This document shows, piece after piece, positions 27,002-35,531 of a stretch of DNA of 64,000 nucleotides. The position numbers and the translations under genes were made by a program. The stretch's first letter is position 1. Each line of letters starts with the position of its first letter. The stretch is from Liquorilactobacillus satsumensis DSM 16230 = JCM 12392 (GTDB taxonomy: Bacteria; Bacillota; Bacilli; Lactobacillales; Lactobacillaceae). The DNA is taken from NCBI RefSeq assembly GCF_001435195.1, contig NZ_AZFQ01000036.1, positions 1 through 64,000 of the forward strand. Direction: 5' to 3'. Below the pieces are notes generated by a model, which was not told the DNA's origin, ran no database searches, and saw nothing but the letters and a program-made list of their open reading frames with translations.

Positions 27002-27270
27002 CGAGAGTAACTGGTCTTTTTTGCAAGGGATAAATCCAGATGGGGCTTTGTTTATACTGCCAAAGCAAATGAGCTTATAGTAGTAAAGAAATTTGAAAAG
27101 CGCTACTATAAATTCAAGAAGCAAATTCAGGAAGCGCAACCCGCGTTTTGTGCTGTTTTGTTTTATCTTTTTTATCTTCATCATTAGCTGTACCTGCCGT
27201 TAGGGCTGGTATTTATACCGCCAAAGTTGGGGTGTCAATGTGAGACGGGTGCAGATAAAGGAGTTAACTA

Positions 27271-28449
27271 ATGCCTTTCATAATGTTTTTGATTAATCCA
27301 ATCCTATGGTTGCTTTCTATGATTGAATCCTTTTGTAAAAGCAGTCGCAGCAGTAAGTGGGGTGTAATTGTAGCAACTGCCATGGTTTTTTTCTTTCTGG
27401 GATACAGTATTGAACTGACGAATGCGAATGCTGACCTAGGGCAGTACTTCAGCTGGTTTCCTAATTATGAGAACGCTAACTATAGCTATTTATGGGATGA
27501 AGCTGTCAGTGAGAAAAACATTTTTGTGCTGCAACAGTTTATGCTGGCGTTTTTTGGAAAATTACATAATAATAATTTATTTACAGGATTTATTGTTACC
27601 GTTTTTTATCTGTGCTACATGTACATTGTAACGACGTATCTACAGAGAACTCGGTGGCAAGGGATACACTCAGTAAAAAAAGAAGCGGCCATTATTTTTG
27701 GCTTACTCATAATTTCATTCGGCTGGGTGCTGACTAGTGTTCGCAATCCAATGGCTAATGCCTTATTAGCCGTTGCAATTTTTAGAGATCTGGATCTCCA
27801 CAAAAACGGAGCGGTCACCCTGTTATTTTACGTTATGGCGCTCTCAATGCATGTTGCGGTATTGCCAATTATCATCTGCAGAGTCTTGGTGGGGATCTTT
27901 TCCTCCAGATCACTGTGGCGCTGTGTACTCAGTGTTCTGGCGGGAGGAGTATTAATTTGTGTGGCGCTGTATTCTAACGTTACGAGTACAACCAGCGATA
28001 AAATCAGTACCTACGGCTTTGGCTCGAGTGGCGGCGGTTTTGCGGGATATGCCCGGTCTAGTTTTTATTACCAAGTAAACAGTTTATTTTTGCTGTTGTT
28101 GATGTTGTTAACGCTGGTTTTGATAACGATTCTTAAAAGGCAGCAGGCTCCCTTGGATAGAACTTTTCGCCGGTTTTTAACCACTGTTTCTGCACTTGCA
28201 ATCTTAAGCTATTTTTCACCAACCCCGTTGATTGATCGCTATGGGATGTTTGTAGAAATTTTTATGCCGCTTTTGATAGTCAACATTAACTTTAGGCGTA
28301 TAACAGAAAAGTTCAGAACATCATTTGCAGTTGGCTTGATTATGATTGGAATCTTTGGTTTCTTATGGCAGATAGCATTCTTAAGTTTTCAGATTAATAT
28401 TGCGGGATTGATGGTCGCAATTGCGAAAAGCTGGTTTTCCTTGCTATAA
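27271..28449 (+). CDS. EpsG-family polysaccharide polymerase (Wzy), locus 2
   Basis: A 392-residue membrane protein with about ten hydrophobic segments. YSIELTNANADLGQYFSWF and SVRNPMANALLAVAIFRDL fall where EpsG proteins have their conserved extracellular and Arg-containing segments. It would polymerise the locus 2 repeat unit outside the membrane. It bears no close resemblance to the locus 1 polymerase, so the two loci should make different polymers. Confidence 0.78.
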   Translation: MPFIMFLINPILWLLSMIESFCKSSRSSKWGVIVATAMVFFFLGYSIELTNANADLGQYFSWFPNYENANYSYLWDEAVSEKNIFVLQQFMLAFFGKLHNNNLFTGFIVTVFYLCYMYIVTTYLQRTRWQGIHSVKKEAAIIFGLLIISFGWVLTSVRNPMANALLAVAIFRDLDLHKNGAVTLLFYVMALSMHVAVLPIIICRVLVGIFSSRSLWRCVLSVLAGGVLICVALYSNVTSTTSDKISTYGFGSSGGGFAGYARSSFYYQVNSLFLLLLMLLTLVLITILKRQQAPLDRTFRRFLTTVSALAILSYFSPTPLIDRYGMFVEIFMPLLIVNINFRRITEKFRTSFAVGLIMIGIFGFLWQIAFLSFQINIAGLMVAIAKSWFSLL

Positions 28450-28751
28450 AATGATGAGGCGCACATTAATTTCATTTAGTGGTAGATATAGTAGAGCATA
28501 ATCTCTTTTTAAGCTAGGTAGATGCATTTGCACGTCGCTCTAAAAATTATGTGTTATTATATTGAAGTAATCTGTTTTACATATAAATTTCGCAATTATG
28601 GGTAATATAAGTTCACAATGCAAGATAAAAATGATTAATTTGAACTAAATCCCACGAAAATGTTGAACAGATTAGTGGATGCTCCAACAAGCTTTTTTTA
28701 GGATTTGTTCTTGTTGTTATGTGAAATAGCTGTTTGTCTGGGGGATATATT
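28450..28751. other. Untranslated gap between polymerase and flippase of locus 2
   Basis: About 300 AT-rich bases without a supported gene. A loose inverted repeat (AACAAG / CTTGTT around 28686-28715) precedes the flippase. No terminator or strong promoter is seen. Confidence 0.4.
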
Positions 28752-30173
28752 TTGAAAAAAGTCTTTAAGAACTTTATGTACCAAGCAACCTATCAGTTAT
28801 TATTAATAATCCTACCGCTCATAACAATTCCCATTGTTTCTAATGCTTTAGGGGTTCGGGGAATCGGAATTTATAATTACGTAAATTCAATCATAACTTA
28901 CTTTACCCTTGTTGCAGCGTTAGGTTTAGCTAACTATGGGATCAGAGAAATAGCTTCGGTGCGAGAAGATAAGCAGCTACTCTCAAGGAAATTTTCAGAA
29001 TTACTCCAGTTTAACGTTATTGTGGCATTTTTCGTGGCAATCGTGTTTATTTTGTTTGTATTGTTAATTAAGCGCTATCAAATTTATTTTCTGATTTCCG
29101 GTCTAGCGATCATAGCCTGTATGTTTGATATTTCCTGGTTCTTTGCCGGAATTGAAGATTTTAAGGTCGTAACTTTAAGCAATCTGATTATTAAAATCAT
29201 TTCATTTTTTTTGATCGTCTTCTTTGTTAATTCTGCCGCTGATTTATTTAAATATTTTTTGATCCAAGCGGTTAGCCTTGTTCTTTCTAATCTGGTGATG
29301 TTTTTCTTTTTAAAAGGCAAGACTCATTTGAGCAAGGTCACGTTGAAACAAAGCTTTTCACATTTTAAACCAGCAGTTAATTATTTTTATGGGAACCTGG
29401 CGATTTCTTTATATACTACAATGAGCAAGACCTTTCTTGGATTGATCGTCAGCGTTAGTGTAGTGGGATTATACAGTAACAGTATGCAGCTCTTAACCAT
29501 GATTGTAACAATTATTACGACGCTGGACACAGTTTTGCTGCCGCGGTTAACGTATTTATTTGAATCAAATAAGATTGCAAAAATGATTAGTGTAATTGAA
29601 CAAACATTTCACATCCAGTTATTTTTATCCATTCCAGCAATGTTTGGTTTAGTCGCGATAAATAACAAGTTGATTCCCTGGTTTTTTGGAAAGTCCTTCT
29701 TATATCTAACTTATACAGTCCCAGTTTTAGCTCCGCTAGTAATAATAATTCCGCTGGGGACTTCCATTATGCGTCAGTATTTAATGCCTAAGAATGAAAT
29801 TGGAAAGTTTAATTTTTCGGTTTTTGTTGGGGCTGGGATTGGAGTGGCTGCTAACTTGCTATTAATTCCAATTTTTAAAATCTGGGGAGCCATTATTGCC
29901 TCACTCTTGTCTGAGATCGCGGTTGCTTATTTACGGTTACGGTACCTGTTTATGGAAACGTCTTTTAGCTTTTATAAGAGAAGGATCGCTGGATATTTTT
30001 TTTCAGGAATCGTTATGAGTTTAATAATTTGCTTTTTAACTTATAATTTTCCACCCACGATTACAACTACTCTTATCCAAGTGTTTATCGGGATACTAGT
30101 TTATGGTACGTTGACGTCGTTTTTAAAAATAAATCCTTTAATTAATATTATAAGAAGTGTTTTTAGAAAATAA
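28752..30173 (+). CDS. Polysaccharide flippase (Wzx), locus 2
   Basis: A 473-residue MOP-family membrane protein with 12-14 segments. The block PLITIPIVSNALGVRGIGIYNY near the N-terminus matches the locus 1 flippase in position and type, though the sequences have diverged. The TTG at 28752 follows GGGGGAT, and the earlier in-frame TTG at 28734 lacks a site. It would export the lipid-linked unit of locus 2. Confidence 0.9.
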   Translation: MKKVFKNFMYQATYQLLLIILPLITIPIVSNALGVRGIGIYNYVNSIITYFTLVAALGLANYGIREIASVREDKQLLSRKFSELLQFNVIVAFFVAIVFILFVLLIKRYQIYFLISGLAIIACMFDISWFFAGIEDFKVVTLSNLIIKIISFFLIVFFVNSAADLFKYFLIQAVSLVLSNLVMFFFLKGKTHLSKVTLKQSFSHFKPAVNYFYGNLAISLYTTMSKTFLGLIVSVSVVGLYSNSMQLLTMIVTIITTLDTVLLPRLTYLFESNKIAKMISVIEQTFHIQLFLSIPAMFGLVAINNKLIPWFFGKSFLYLTYTVPVLAPLVIIIPLGTSIMRQYLMPKNEIGKFNFSVFVGAGIGVAANLLLIPIFKIWGAIIASLLSEIAVAYLRLRYLFMETSFSFYKRRIAGYFFSGIVMSLIICFLTYNFPPTITTTLIQVFIGILVYGTLTSFLKINPLINIIRSVFRK

Positions 30174-30196
30174 ATTTTTAAGGAGATGTTAATGCT

Positions 30197-31063
30197 ATGT
30201 TAAGATATGATTTGTATCAAAACGGGTTAAGATTCTTGTCGCTTGTTCATCCGGAGTGGAATGTTAAGCTTTCGTTTCAACATGTTTTGAAAAGCAAAGT
30301 CAACTTGAAAAATCCAAAAACCTTCAATGAAAAAATATGCTGGTTAAAGCTATATGATTATCCGAACAACGCGTTAGTAATCAGATGTGCTGATAAAGTA
30401 AAAGTGCGGGATTATGTGCGTGAAAAGGGATTGGGAGACCTTTTAAATGAGGTTTATCAAGTCTGTGATACCCCTGATGAAATCAATTTTGACACACTAC
30501 CAGATGAGTATGTAGTTAAATTAAATAATGACTGTGGCAGTACGCTTATCTGCCACAAAGGTACAGATATTGAGAAGATAAAAGCGAAATTGAATTCTTT
30601 AAAACGACGAAAATATTTTTTAGATACTGCGGAGCTGCATTATAGTAAAATCAAACCTAAAATAATCGTTGAAAAATTATTGAAAGGCGACAACCAAGCA
30701 GGCGTCTGCGACTATAAAGTGTATTGCTTTAACGGGATCCCTTATTATGTAATGGTTTGTTTGGATAGGCAGCAGGGCCACACCAGATTTTATTATTATG
30801 ACAAGCAGTGGAATTTTTTAAGGGTGAATATTGATGGAAGACAGGCACCCAAAAATTTTAATATCCCCAAGCCAGTATACTTAGACCAAATGTTGAAAGC
30901 GGCGCATACTTTATCTGAGGATTTCAAGTTTGTTAGAACTGATTTCTACATTGCAAACAACAAGCTGGTTTTCGGTGAATTGACATTCTCACCTTCAGCT
31001 GGGATGGATGAGGATATAGATGGCGAGTTAGATCCTCTTTTGAGCAAGCACTTAGTATTATAG
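30197..31063 (+). CDS. TupA-like ATP-grasp protein
   Basis: A 288-residue protein with the pattern of ATPgrasp_TupA proteins found in polysaccharide loci. KNPKTFNEKICWLKLYD (about 36-52) and ADKVKVRDYV are N-terminal hallmarks. VVKLNNDCGS and VCDYKVYCFNG contribute ATP binding. FVRTDFYIANNKLVFGELTF provides the metal-binding Asp and Glu. TupA-like enzymes are thought to link amino-acid or acidic groups to polymers such as teichuronopeptide. A role in decorating the EPS is inferred. It is the last intact gene of locus 2. Confidence 0.8.
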   Translation: MLRYDLYQNGLRFLSLVHPEWNVKLSFQHVLKSKVNLKNPKTFNEKICWLKLYDYPNNALVIRCADKVKVRDYVREKGLGDLLNEVYQVCDTPDEINFDTLPDEYVVKLNNDCGSTLICHKGTDIEKIKAKLNSLKRRKYFLDTAELHYSKIKPKIIVEKLLKGDNQAGVCDYKVYCFNGIPYYVMVCLDRQQGHTRFYYYDKQWNFLRVNIDGRQAPKNFNIPKPVYLDQMLKAAHTLSEDFKFVRTDFYIANNKLVFGELTFSPSAGMDEDIDGELDPLLSKHLVL

Positions 31064-31322
31064 CATTCGGTGTTTCTAGGTATATTGCTGCAAGTTTGCT
31101 GGTGTGTTTGAATTTTAAAACTTGAACTGACGGCTTACAAATTAAAATTAAGAAGAGGTTGGGATTAGAGTTTTTGGTTTTTTGTCAGGGGCTGTAGGTA
31201 TAGTCACTGCGTGCCTCATTATATTCTCTAGAGTGTCTTAAATGAGCTTATAGTTGGATTTTACGTACAATATATTATTATTAATTTGTGTTAAATTATC
31301 CATAATAGAGGGAATTTTAGCC

Positions 31323-32072
31323 TTGACGGCAATAAGTAAAAAAATAGGGGATTTTTTAAAAAATACTAATGAATTAGATACGTTGAAGTTGGACGATTTA
31401 GAAACTCAAAATTTATTTTCTGAAATGTTTTCAAAAAAAGATAAAAAATATACTAAGATTGAAGCATATTTTCGTGGGAAATTTGTTCAAGATAATACGG
31501 GGTTAGTAGCGTATACTTACAATCCTAATCCTAGAAAGGGATTTCAAGGAAACTTTGGTCAAAGAAAGGTATTAGAATATTCGTTGAAGAAATATGATAT
31601 TAATGTACCTTTTCCTTTACCAGTGGAAAATATAACGGCAACATCATTAGGAAATGAGTTCATAGACCATTTAAAGGAAGAAATTTTTAATGTAGATTTT
31701 AATTATATACTTTCATTATTTTCAGAAGATAATATTTTAAGATACAAAGATAATGGTAAGATTCCTTTGTTTAACTACCAAGAGCCCCTTATCATTAATA
31801 ATGAGGGGTTTAAAAAGATTATTGTTGTTGATAACGTTGAGGTAAAGGATTACTGGAGAATCTTTGGTAAGCCATTGGAAGATATAAAATTTCGTGTGTC
31901 CGAGGGAATAATGGGACCGTATTTAATTGATATAGATTTTGAAAATGCGTTTAGAATTGTGCGAAAGAGTAATCTTGTTATTATTAAAAATGCTACAAGT
32001 GCTAATGTAATTTACCTCTTAGACTTTGTCTCTTGTAATGAAAACAGTATTAAATTTGTTAAATTTGATTAA
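31323..32072 (+). CDS. Hypothetical protein, very AT-rich
   Basis: I do not recognise this protein. From the TTG at 31323 (AGAGGGAA nine bases upstream) it has 249 residues. The frame is open to a TTG at 31254, which would add a hydrophobic stretch (LLLICVKLSIIEGILAL) that could be a membrane anchor, but no ribosome site is seen there. The chain is Lys/Asn/Ile-rich and mixed alpha/beta, with no signal or Cys motif. Base use is much more AT-rich than the EPS locus 2 genes before it, which suggests a separate acquisition at the recombination boundary. Confidence 0.6.
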   Translation: MTAISKKIGDFLKNTNELDTLKLDDLETQNLFSEMFSKKDKKYTKIEAYFRGKFVQDNTGLVAYTYNPNPRKGFQGNFGQRKVLEYSLKKYDINVPFPLPVENITATSLGNEFIDHLKEEIFNVDFNYILSLFSEDNILRYKDNGKIPLFNYQEPLIINNEGFKKIIVVDNVEVKDYWRIFGKPLEDIKFRVSEGIMGPYLIDIDFENAFRIVRKSNLVIIKNATSANVIYLLDFVSCNENSIKFVKFD

Positions 32073-32398
32073 TCATTTTTCTTTGTCCTTTCGATTCTGC
32101 GAATAATACAGTTAATTTTGCCACACTATTCATCAAGTTTAATACTTTATGAAGTGTATTAAGCTTTAATTGCGCACGTTTTTACGTGGGTGTTTTTGGG
32201 CGGTAAAATGCTGATTTTATCAATAATAAATTACGCAATTTTGAAAAGGGTAGGTATGTAAATGTAACTCAAAGGGTTGCAGGGAGATGGGGGTGATACG
32301 CAACCCAGTTTAAACAATGGGCACTTATTAATGAAAAACGAGATATCGAAAACTTTAAAGGCAGCACTATTAAAATGCATAACGAGAAAAAGAGATTA
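32073..32398. other. Intergenic region at the end of EPS locus 2
   Basis: No gene is supported. Short hairpins are CACGT-TTTT-ACGTG near 32176-32189 and GGGTTGC (32274-32280) with GCAACCC (32300-32306). The phosphatase remnant follows directly. Confidence 0.5.
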
Positions 32399-32505
32399 GT
32401 TCGAACAAAATGCCGAAGATCTCTTGAATGGTCTGCCAGTTATGGCAAAGGGGTATTCACGAATAGAGGAGAAGCGGAAGAAGAGGTTCTTTTTCTTTTA
32501 AATAA
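32399..32505 (+). pseudogene. Remnant of the 3' end of the PHP phosphatase gene
   Basis: These 107 bases repeat 18169-18275 with only about three or four differences, including the codons for the C-terminal EDLLNGLPVMAKGYSRI stretch, the stop codon and the TTTTCTTTTAAATAA end. No other part of the phosphatase is present. The remnant sits where a phosphatase gene would end if locus 2 had locus 1 gene order, so it marks a deletion or recombination boundary. The two copies are direct repeats about 14.2 kb apart. Confidence 0.9.
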
Positions 32506-32684
32506 GGAAGATTGAGGTCGGGGCGAGAGAAGCCACGGCTTTTTATTTGTCATTTTTAAGAGCGTGCTTCATAACCAATGAAGAGTAAACAAGGAGAAGA
32601 CTAATGGTGCGATTTGAAAATGACCAATTAAAACTTATCATATGGAGCAATGAACTAGATCACATTGCGTACAAAAACAGAGGA

Positions 32685-33677
32685 TCAATAAACTAGTTCA
32701 TCAGGACTTTTTAACTTTATGATACTAATTTTTGATCTGTCATTCACATAAGAGATTACATTTTTAGATTGCACATAACCCGTCTTCTGTTCTATAACGT
32801 TAGCCATCCCAGCGGCCATTCCATATTTTATTACTTGTAAATCATTAAAGCCTTGATCAATTGCATAAAGCATGCCGGCTACCGTAGAATCACCAGCGCC
32901 TTGAGTATTTATGGCGGATAAAGAATGTGTTTTAACAAAATAAAAAGAAGGATTTTTAAGGTGCACTTTAACAACTGCTCCAGTCGCTCCTAAAGAAGCA
33001 ACTACTGTAGGTATTTTTTTTAAACGTTTATCCTGCAGGGCATATAAAGCTGATGTGGGATCTTCAGTTACTTTATACCCGAGAAAATCAGATAGTTCAT
33101 CATTATTTGGCTTAATGATATCGGGTTGGCTAGATCCTTCTAGTGTTGAACACAAAGCTGATCCGGATGTATCTAAAATAATTTTAGCATTGGGTGCAAT
33201 TGAGCGTAATTTTTTGATTAATGTGGAATATGCATTTTTAGGAAGCCCTGGAGCAATTGAACCATTTATTGAAATGGCAGTTAAGTTTTTCAAATGGTCT
33301 AATTGTTGCAGAAATAGATTAAAAGATTTATATGGGACAGGTATTCCAAGTTCGTTTAACTCAGTCTTTTTATTACGTTTATCGTAAATTTGATAACAGA
33401 AACGTGTCTCTCCTGGTGTTTGGATAAATTTATCTATTAGACCATATTGTTTTAGTTCTTTTTCTAGGATACTGAAATTTGTAATTCCTGCAAAACCAGC
33501 GGCTATTACTTTGTTTGCTTCTGACCCAAATAAAATTGAAGCAACACGTGCTGCGTTGATCCCCTTGCCGCCTACTACTTTTTGATGGCTTATTTCACGA
33601 TTAGTTGCCCCTATCGTGAATTCTTCAGTACGATAGATAATATCAAGAGATGGATTAGTTGTAATAGTTAATATCAT
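32685..33677 (-). CDS. PfkB-family 1-phosphofructokinase-like sugar-phosphate kinase
   Basis: A 330-residue ribokinase-family enzyme of the FruK/LacC type. VVGGKGINAAR (34-44) is the first signature, KPNNDEL binds phosphate groups, and NTQGAGDST (257-265) carries the catalytic Asp263. FruK and LacC phosphorylate fructose-1-phosphate or tagatose-6-phosphate to bisphosphates. The gene overlaps the DeoR regulator by four bases and is divergent from the galactitol-type PTS and aldolase, so it probably makes the bisphosphate that the aldolase cleaves. Exact ketose not determined. Confidence 0.85.
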   Translation of the reverse strand: MILTITTNPSLDIIYRTEEFTIGATNREISHQKVVGGKGINAARVASILFGSEANKVIAAGFAGITNFSILEKELKQYGLIDKFIQTPGETRFCYQIYDKRNKKTELNELGIPVPYKSFNLFLQQLDHLKNLTAISINGSIAPGLPKNAYSTLIKKLRSIAPNAKIILDTSGSALCSTLEGSSQPDIIKPNNDELSDFLGYKVTEDPTSALYALQDKRLKKIPTVVASLGATGAVVKVHLKNPSFYFVKTHSLSAINTQGAGDSTVAGMLYAIDQGFNDLQVIKYGMAAGMANVIEQKTGYVQSKNVISYVNDRSKISIIKLKSPDELVY

Positions 33678-34435
33678 TTATGTTCCTTCTTTCCGACAAT
33701 GACATTTGAAAATTGCTTATAATGGTTTAAATTTTCGCTAGATATCTCTGAATCAGTAATTATACCGTCAACATCATCAAGTGATAAAAAACTAAATCGA
33801 TCCGCTTTACCGAATTTTGTATGGTCACATACAACATAGACTTTTTTAGATCTTGAAATTGCGGATTGTTGAACATTTCCTTCGGATAAATGGGAAGTTG
33901 TAACGTTATTTTCCCAGATACCATTGGTACTAATAAAAGCAATATCAAATACATAATTTCTCAAAGAGTTTTCTGCAACAGGTCCAATAAATTCATTAGT
34001 AGTTTTATGGTATGACCCTCCAGTGAGGACAACATCTATATCCTTATTAACTAAATAACGAAATGCCAAATCCGAATTGGTGATGTATTGAACCATGTCA
34101 TCTTTAGGTAGGAAGTTTAAGCTTGCAAAAATAGTGGTTCCAGCACCAAGATAAATGGTCATCTTTGGATTTATGAGATCAGCTATTTTATGCCCAATTT
34201 CGAGTTTAGGCTTTTTTTGTAATTCACGTTTTTCAGTTGTAGTTCTTTCAGTTACTAAACTTGCACCTCCATAGACTCTGATGAGAAGCCCATTTTCTGA
34301 TAATTCTTTTAAGTCTCTACGGATTGTCATTGCGGCAACTCCAAGTTGTTTCGCTATAGTAGTAGTTGCCAAATGTCCTGTACTGGATGAACTAAGTAAA
34401 TTTATTATCTTTTTTTGTCTATCTTGTTTAAGCAT
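33674..34435 (-). CDS. DeoR-family sugar regulator
   Basis: A 253-residue repressor of the LacR/FruR/GlpR type. The N-terminal helix-turn-helix (ATTTIAKQLGVAAMTIRRDL, about 23-42) is followed by a sugar-phosphate sensing domain with IYLGAGTT and VLTGGSYHKTTNEFIGP. It is cotranscribed with the PfkB kinase and faces the PTS operon. It is expected to sense a phosphorylated ketose and to bind TCAAACA-type repeats in the divergent region. Confidence 0.88.
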   Translation of the reverse strand: MLKQDRQKKIINLLSSSSTGHLATTTIAKQLGVAAMTIRRDLKELSENGLLIRVYGGASLVTERTTTEKRELQKKPKLEIGHKIADLINPKMTIYLGAGTTIFASLNFLPKDDMVQYITNSDLAFRYLVNKDIDVVLTGGSYHKTTNEFIGPVAENSLRNYVFDIAFISTNGIWENNVTTSHLSEGNVQQSAISRSKKVYVVCDHTKFGKADRFSFLSLDDVDGIITDSEISSENLNHYKQFSNVIVGKKEHK

Positions 34436-34458
34436 CTAATCACCTCTAACTTCTGTTA

Positions 34459-34487
34459 ATTATATTATGCAAAATCAAAATGTTCAA
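34459..34487 (-). promoter_or_regulatory. Promoter of the DeoR-kinase operon
   Basis: On the minus strand the -35 box TTGAAC (34482-34487) and the -10 box TATAAT (34459-34464) are 17 bases apart. They lie a short distance upstream of the regulator start. Confidence 0.7.
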
Positions 34488-34594
34488 GTATGTTCTACTT
34501 GTTTTTTTAATATATTTACTTATTTTTACTGTAAAACTATATTCTTTTGATTATATAGAGATAGATGTGACTTAGAAATAATTTTATAAAAGTG

Positions 34595-34623
34595 TTGACT
34601 ATCGTAAAGAAAGCGTTTACTAT
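34595..34623 (+). promoter_or_regulatory. Promoter of the galactitol-type PTS operon
   Basis: TTGACT (34595-34600) and TACTAT (34618-34623) are 17 bases apart. A cre site overlaps the spacer and -10 box, and a DeoR-type repeat lies at the start point. Confidence 0.75.
34607..34621 (+). promoter_or_regulatory. Catabolite-responsive element (cre)
   Basis: AAGAAAGCGTTTACT fits the cre consensus WTGNAANCGNWNNCW with one mismatch at the second base. It overlaps the -10 box, so CcpA would repress the PTS operon. Confidence 0.65.
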
Positions 34624-34630
34624 ACTAATT

Positions 34631-34646
34631 GAAACAAAGTCAAACA
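34631..34646 (+). promoter_or_regulatory. Candidate DeoR operator
   Basis: GAAACAAAGTCAAACA holds two imperfect direct copies of the TCAAACA-type box used by FruR/LacR-like repressors. It is just downstream of the -10 box. A weaker similar run, CAAAATCAAAATGTTCAA, overlaps the divergent promoter at 34470-34487. Confidence 0.45.
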
Positions 34647-34686
34647 TATTTTTAAGAGGTGAACACAAAAGAAAGAAGGTAAAGTA

Positions 34687-35157
34687 ATGTATGAATCAAT
34701 GTTTAGTAAGAGTTTGGTCAATCTAAATGTTTGTGTAAATAATGCAGATGAATTGTTCGACTTTATTGGAAAGGATGCACATGAGAAGGGATTTGCTAAT
34801 GAGAATTATGTGAGGGGGTTGAAAAAAAGGGAGGCACAGTATCCAACTGGATTAATTTTTTCTGATATTAAGTTAGCTTTGCCACATGTTGATTCAATCT
34901 ATATTAATAAACCATTTATTTATGTTGCAAAAAACGCGTTTCCACTTAAATGGTTTCAGATGGGAGATTCTAAAGAAATGGAAGTAAACAACTTTCTTTT
35001 TCTCGGAATCAAAGAACCTCAGAAACAAGTGGGCCTTCTATCATCAATAATTGCATCTTTTCAGGATAAATCATTTGTTGATGATTTTAAAAAAATTGAT
35101 ACTTCTGATGTGATGGTAAAGCTAATGATTAATAAATTTGCACAAATAGCTGTATAA
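34687..35157 (+). CDS. PTS galactitol-type EIIA
   Basis: A 156-residue cytosolic PTS component of the fructose-mannitol superfamily, galactitol branch. REAQYPTGL (48-56) and LALPHVD (63-69) mark the phosphorylation site, with His67 accepting phosphate from HPr. It starts the operon IIA-IIB-IIC-small membrane protein-aldolase. Sequence length is usual. The sugar is not necessarily galactitol. Confidence 0.9.
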   Translation: MYESMFSKSLVNLNVCVNNADELFDFIGKDAHEKGFANENYVRGLKKREAQYPTGLIFSDIKLALPHVDSIYINKPFIYVAKNAFPLKWFQMGDSKEMEVNNFLFLGIKEPQKQVGLLSSIIASFQDKSFVDDFKKIDTSDVMVKLMINKFAQIAV

Positions 35158-35181
35158 GTTATTTAGTTAGGAGAGATTAAT

Positions 35182-35517
35182 ATGAAAATAATTTTAGTAT
35201 GTTGTGGTTCTGGGGTTGCTACTAGTCCACAAGTAGCTAATAAAATTAATGATTTTTTGGCTGATAAGGAACTTGATGATGTAGTACAGGCCGAGCCGCA
35301 TCCTGTAGAAACTGCTAAGTCACGTATCGAAACCAACCCAAACATTATTGTTTATGTTGGCATTGCGCCAGCAGATGATGATTTACGTGAAACTATTGAA
35401 GAAAATAATGTTACTGAAATTGTAGGGGTTCCATGGCTCACAGGCATAGGTGAAAATGAAGCAAATGCAAAAGTGCTTGCAGCTGTAGAACTAGCAACAC
35501 AAAAACCAACTCAATGA
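35182..35517 (+). CDS. PTS galactitol-type EIIB
   Basis: A 111-residue domain with the phosphocysteine loop VCCGSGVATS (Cys8 most likely) that takes phosphate from EIIA and gives it to the sugar. The rest is a small alpha/beta fold. It lies 24 bases after EIIA and 14 before EIIC. Confidence 0.92.
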   Translation: MKIILVCCGSGVATSPQVANKINDFLADKELDDVVQAEPHPVETAKSRIETNPNIIVYVGIAPADDDLRETIEENNVTEIVGVPWLTGIGENEANAKVLAAVELATQKPTQ

Positions 35518-35531
35518 AGAGGTGAGAGTGT

